Source: Limnohabitans sp. 2KL-17 (lineage in GTDB: Bacteria > Pseudomonadota > Gammaproteobacteria > Burkholderiales > Burkholderiaceae_C). Taken from it: a DNA stretch of 64,000 nt. This document shows positions 62,958 to 64,000 of this stretch, piece by piece. The position numbers were made by a program, and so were the translations under genes. How positions within the stretch are numbered: position 1 is the stretch's first letter; each line of letters starts with the position of its first letter. The stretch covers positions 1-64,000 of the forward strand of contig NZ_NESK01000011.1 in assembly GCF_003063415.1 (NCBI RefSeq), given 5' to 3'. The notes under the pieces are model-generated. The model was not told where the DNA came from, ran no database searches, and worked only from the letters and a program-made list of their open reading frames with translations.

Positions 62958-64000
62958 ATGAATACCCATTTTCAACTTGCTCCTTTGCCGTGGGCTGTGC
63001 TTGGCCTTTTCACCAGCTTGAGCGCTGGTGTGTATGCGCAAACCGCCGCTGCACTGGACACCATCGTGGTGTCCGGTTCGCGCTCTGAAACCAAATTGTC
63101 CGAAACACCCGTATCCATCGGCTCGGCCAGCCGTACCCAGTGGGATGCAGACAAGCCCAAGTCGGTCGGTGAGATCATCAACCGCATTCCGGGGGTGCAC
63201 TGGAACGATTTGGGCAACGAGCAGCACAGCATGGCCATTCGCCAGCCCATCAGCACCAATGCGGTGTACCAGTATTTGGAAGACGGCATTCCGATTCGCC
63301 CACTGGGCGTGTTCAACCACAATGCGCTCAATGAAATCAACATGAACGGCGCGGGTGGTGTCGAGGTGGTCAAAGGCGCGGCCTCGTCGCTGTACGGCAG
63401 CAACGCGGTGGGTGGTGCGATCAACTTTTTGACCCAACGCTCTTCACGCACACCCACGGGCTATCTGGGCATTCGTCATGACCACACCGACGGCTTCACC
63501 CGTTTCGACTCGGGCGCCAGCAACACTTGGGGGGATCTGGGTTTGCGTTTTTCACACTACAGCTCGCAGCGTGACAGCCAGAACTGGCAACAGTACAGCG
63601 GTGGCAAAAAGGATTCCTTCACACTGCGCGCCGACTACAACTTGGGTGAAAAATCCTGGTTGCGTGCCTCGCTGGTGCACACGAATCTGGACTCGGACAC
63701 GCCCGGTAGTTTGTTTGAAAACGACTTCCGAACCAACCCCGGAAAAAGCATCAACACCTTCACCTGGCGCAAAGACAAAACCACCCGCGCCAATCTGGCT
63801 TGGGAGGGCGAGACCACCCAGGGCGGCTTGACCACCGTCACCCTGTTTGCCCGCAACAACGACCATGGGCAGTTGCCCAATTACACGATCTCTGGTTGCT
63901 CGGGGGCCTCATGCAAAGGCACTCTGAACAACAACCACGTTGAATCGTTGGGCGTGGATGTCAAGCACGCGCAAAAGCTGGACTGGCTGCGCGCCCGCCT
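62958..64000 (+). CDS. TonB-dependent receptor, 5' part (copper locus)
   Basis: From ATG 62958 the frame is open to the window edge, giving about 347 residues of a longer protein. It has a signal peptide (PWAVLGLFTSLSAGVYAQ), a TonB-box-like LDTIVVSGSR, a plug domain (VGEIINRIPGVHWNDLG, VEVVKGAASSLYGSNAVGGA) and the first barrel strands (LRFSHYSSQRDSQNW). The location after PCu(A)C and DUF2946 genes suggests copper uptake, like OprC. The C-terminal barrel lies outside the window. Confidence 0.92.
   Translation, partial: MNTHFQLAPLPWAVLGLFTSLSAGVYAQTAAALDTIVVSGSRSETKLSETPVSIGSASRTQWDADKPKSVGEIINRIPGVHWNDLGNEQHSMAIRQPISTNAVYQYLEDGIPIRPLGVFNHNALNEINMNGAGGVEVVKGAASSLYGSNAVGGAINFLTQRSSRTPTGYLGIRHDHTDGFTRFDSGASNTWGDLGLRFSHYSSQRDSQNWQQYSGGKKDSFTLRADYNLGEKSWLRASLVHTNLDSDTPGSLFENDFRTNPGKSINTFTWRKDKTTRANLAWEGETTQGGLTTVTLFARNNDHGQLPNYTISGCSGASCKGTLNNNHVESLGVDVKHAQKLDWLRAR

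Overview
The window is a stretch of a betaproteobacterial chromosome, most probably Burkholderiales, family Comamonadaceae (Limnohabitans/Rhodoferax/Polaromonas-like). The evidence is the roughly 60% GC coding style, a gatCAB operon divergent from mreBCD-mrdA, a phasin, Burkholderiales-type DUF3567 and DUF3108 proteins, the rsmI/yraN/diaA/dolP block, and gene fragments that read like this family. The genus cannot be fixed by reading alone. No rRNA, tRNA or CRISPR array was seen.

Layout. 1-512: the end of an IS21-family insertion sequence that has cut a metallophosphoesterase gene. 625-8930: housekeeping and metabolism (DnaQ-like exonuclease, Lrp regulator divergent from an orphan 2-oxoacid dehydrogenase E1, phasin, NlpC/P60 peptidase, pyrE, exonuclease III, a methyltransferase). 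9070-10433: an orphan class II HMG-CoA reductase behind what looks like the last codons of a lost Liv-type ABC ATPase. 10434-14919: an accessory segment with one 3.8-kb gene for a STAND-type NTPase with an N-terminal nuclease-like motif, flanked by a 23-bp imperfect inverted repeat. 14920-23268: ordinary genes (MBL hydrolase, M48 peptidase, AmpG-like transporter, ilvE, radA, nitronate monooxygenase, a secreted hydrolase). 23369-32716: the homoprotocatechuate meta-cleavage cluster hpaR-G1-G2-E-D-F-H-I followed by a class II aldolase, a PanE-like reductase and a DMT exporter. 32722-35331: rsmI divergent from yraN-diaA-dolP. 35413-51722: mixed catabolism (two FAH-family hydrolases, a frameshifted aromatic hydroxylase, a biotin-carrier/carboxyltransferase fusion, glcD, purU, an aminotransferase, and MarR, LysR and IclR regulators). 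51768-59762: gatCAB and mreBCD-mrdA, divergent. 59791-64000: VOC protein, DksA-like protein, GST, then a copper locus (DUF2946, PCu(A)C chaperone, DUF2946, TonB-dependent receptor running off the edge).

How the genes work together. HpaD opens the ring of 3,4-dihydroxyphenylacetate; HpaE, HpaF, HpaG1/G2, HpaH and HpaI carry the product to pyruvate and succinate semialdehyde. HpaR probably controls this through a perfect 14-bp palindrome at its own start. The ring-hydroxylating HpaBC enzyme is not in the window. A second aromatic block (fumarylacetoacetase, DUF2783, FAD hydroxylase, MarR) points to a homogentisate-type branch, but its hydroxylase is broken at a run of seven G. mreBCD-mrdA builds the cell-wall elongation machinery, and the copper genes look like a copper import and delivery set.

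The best candidate for an undescribed system is the solitary STAND NTPase at 10758-14573, which has the domain order of AVAST-like antiphage proteins. The flanking inverted repeat suggests it moved in as a discrete unit. All functional statements come from motif reading; no database search was run.
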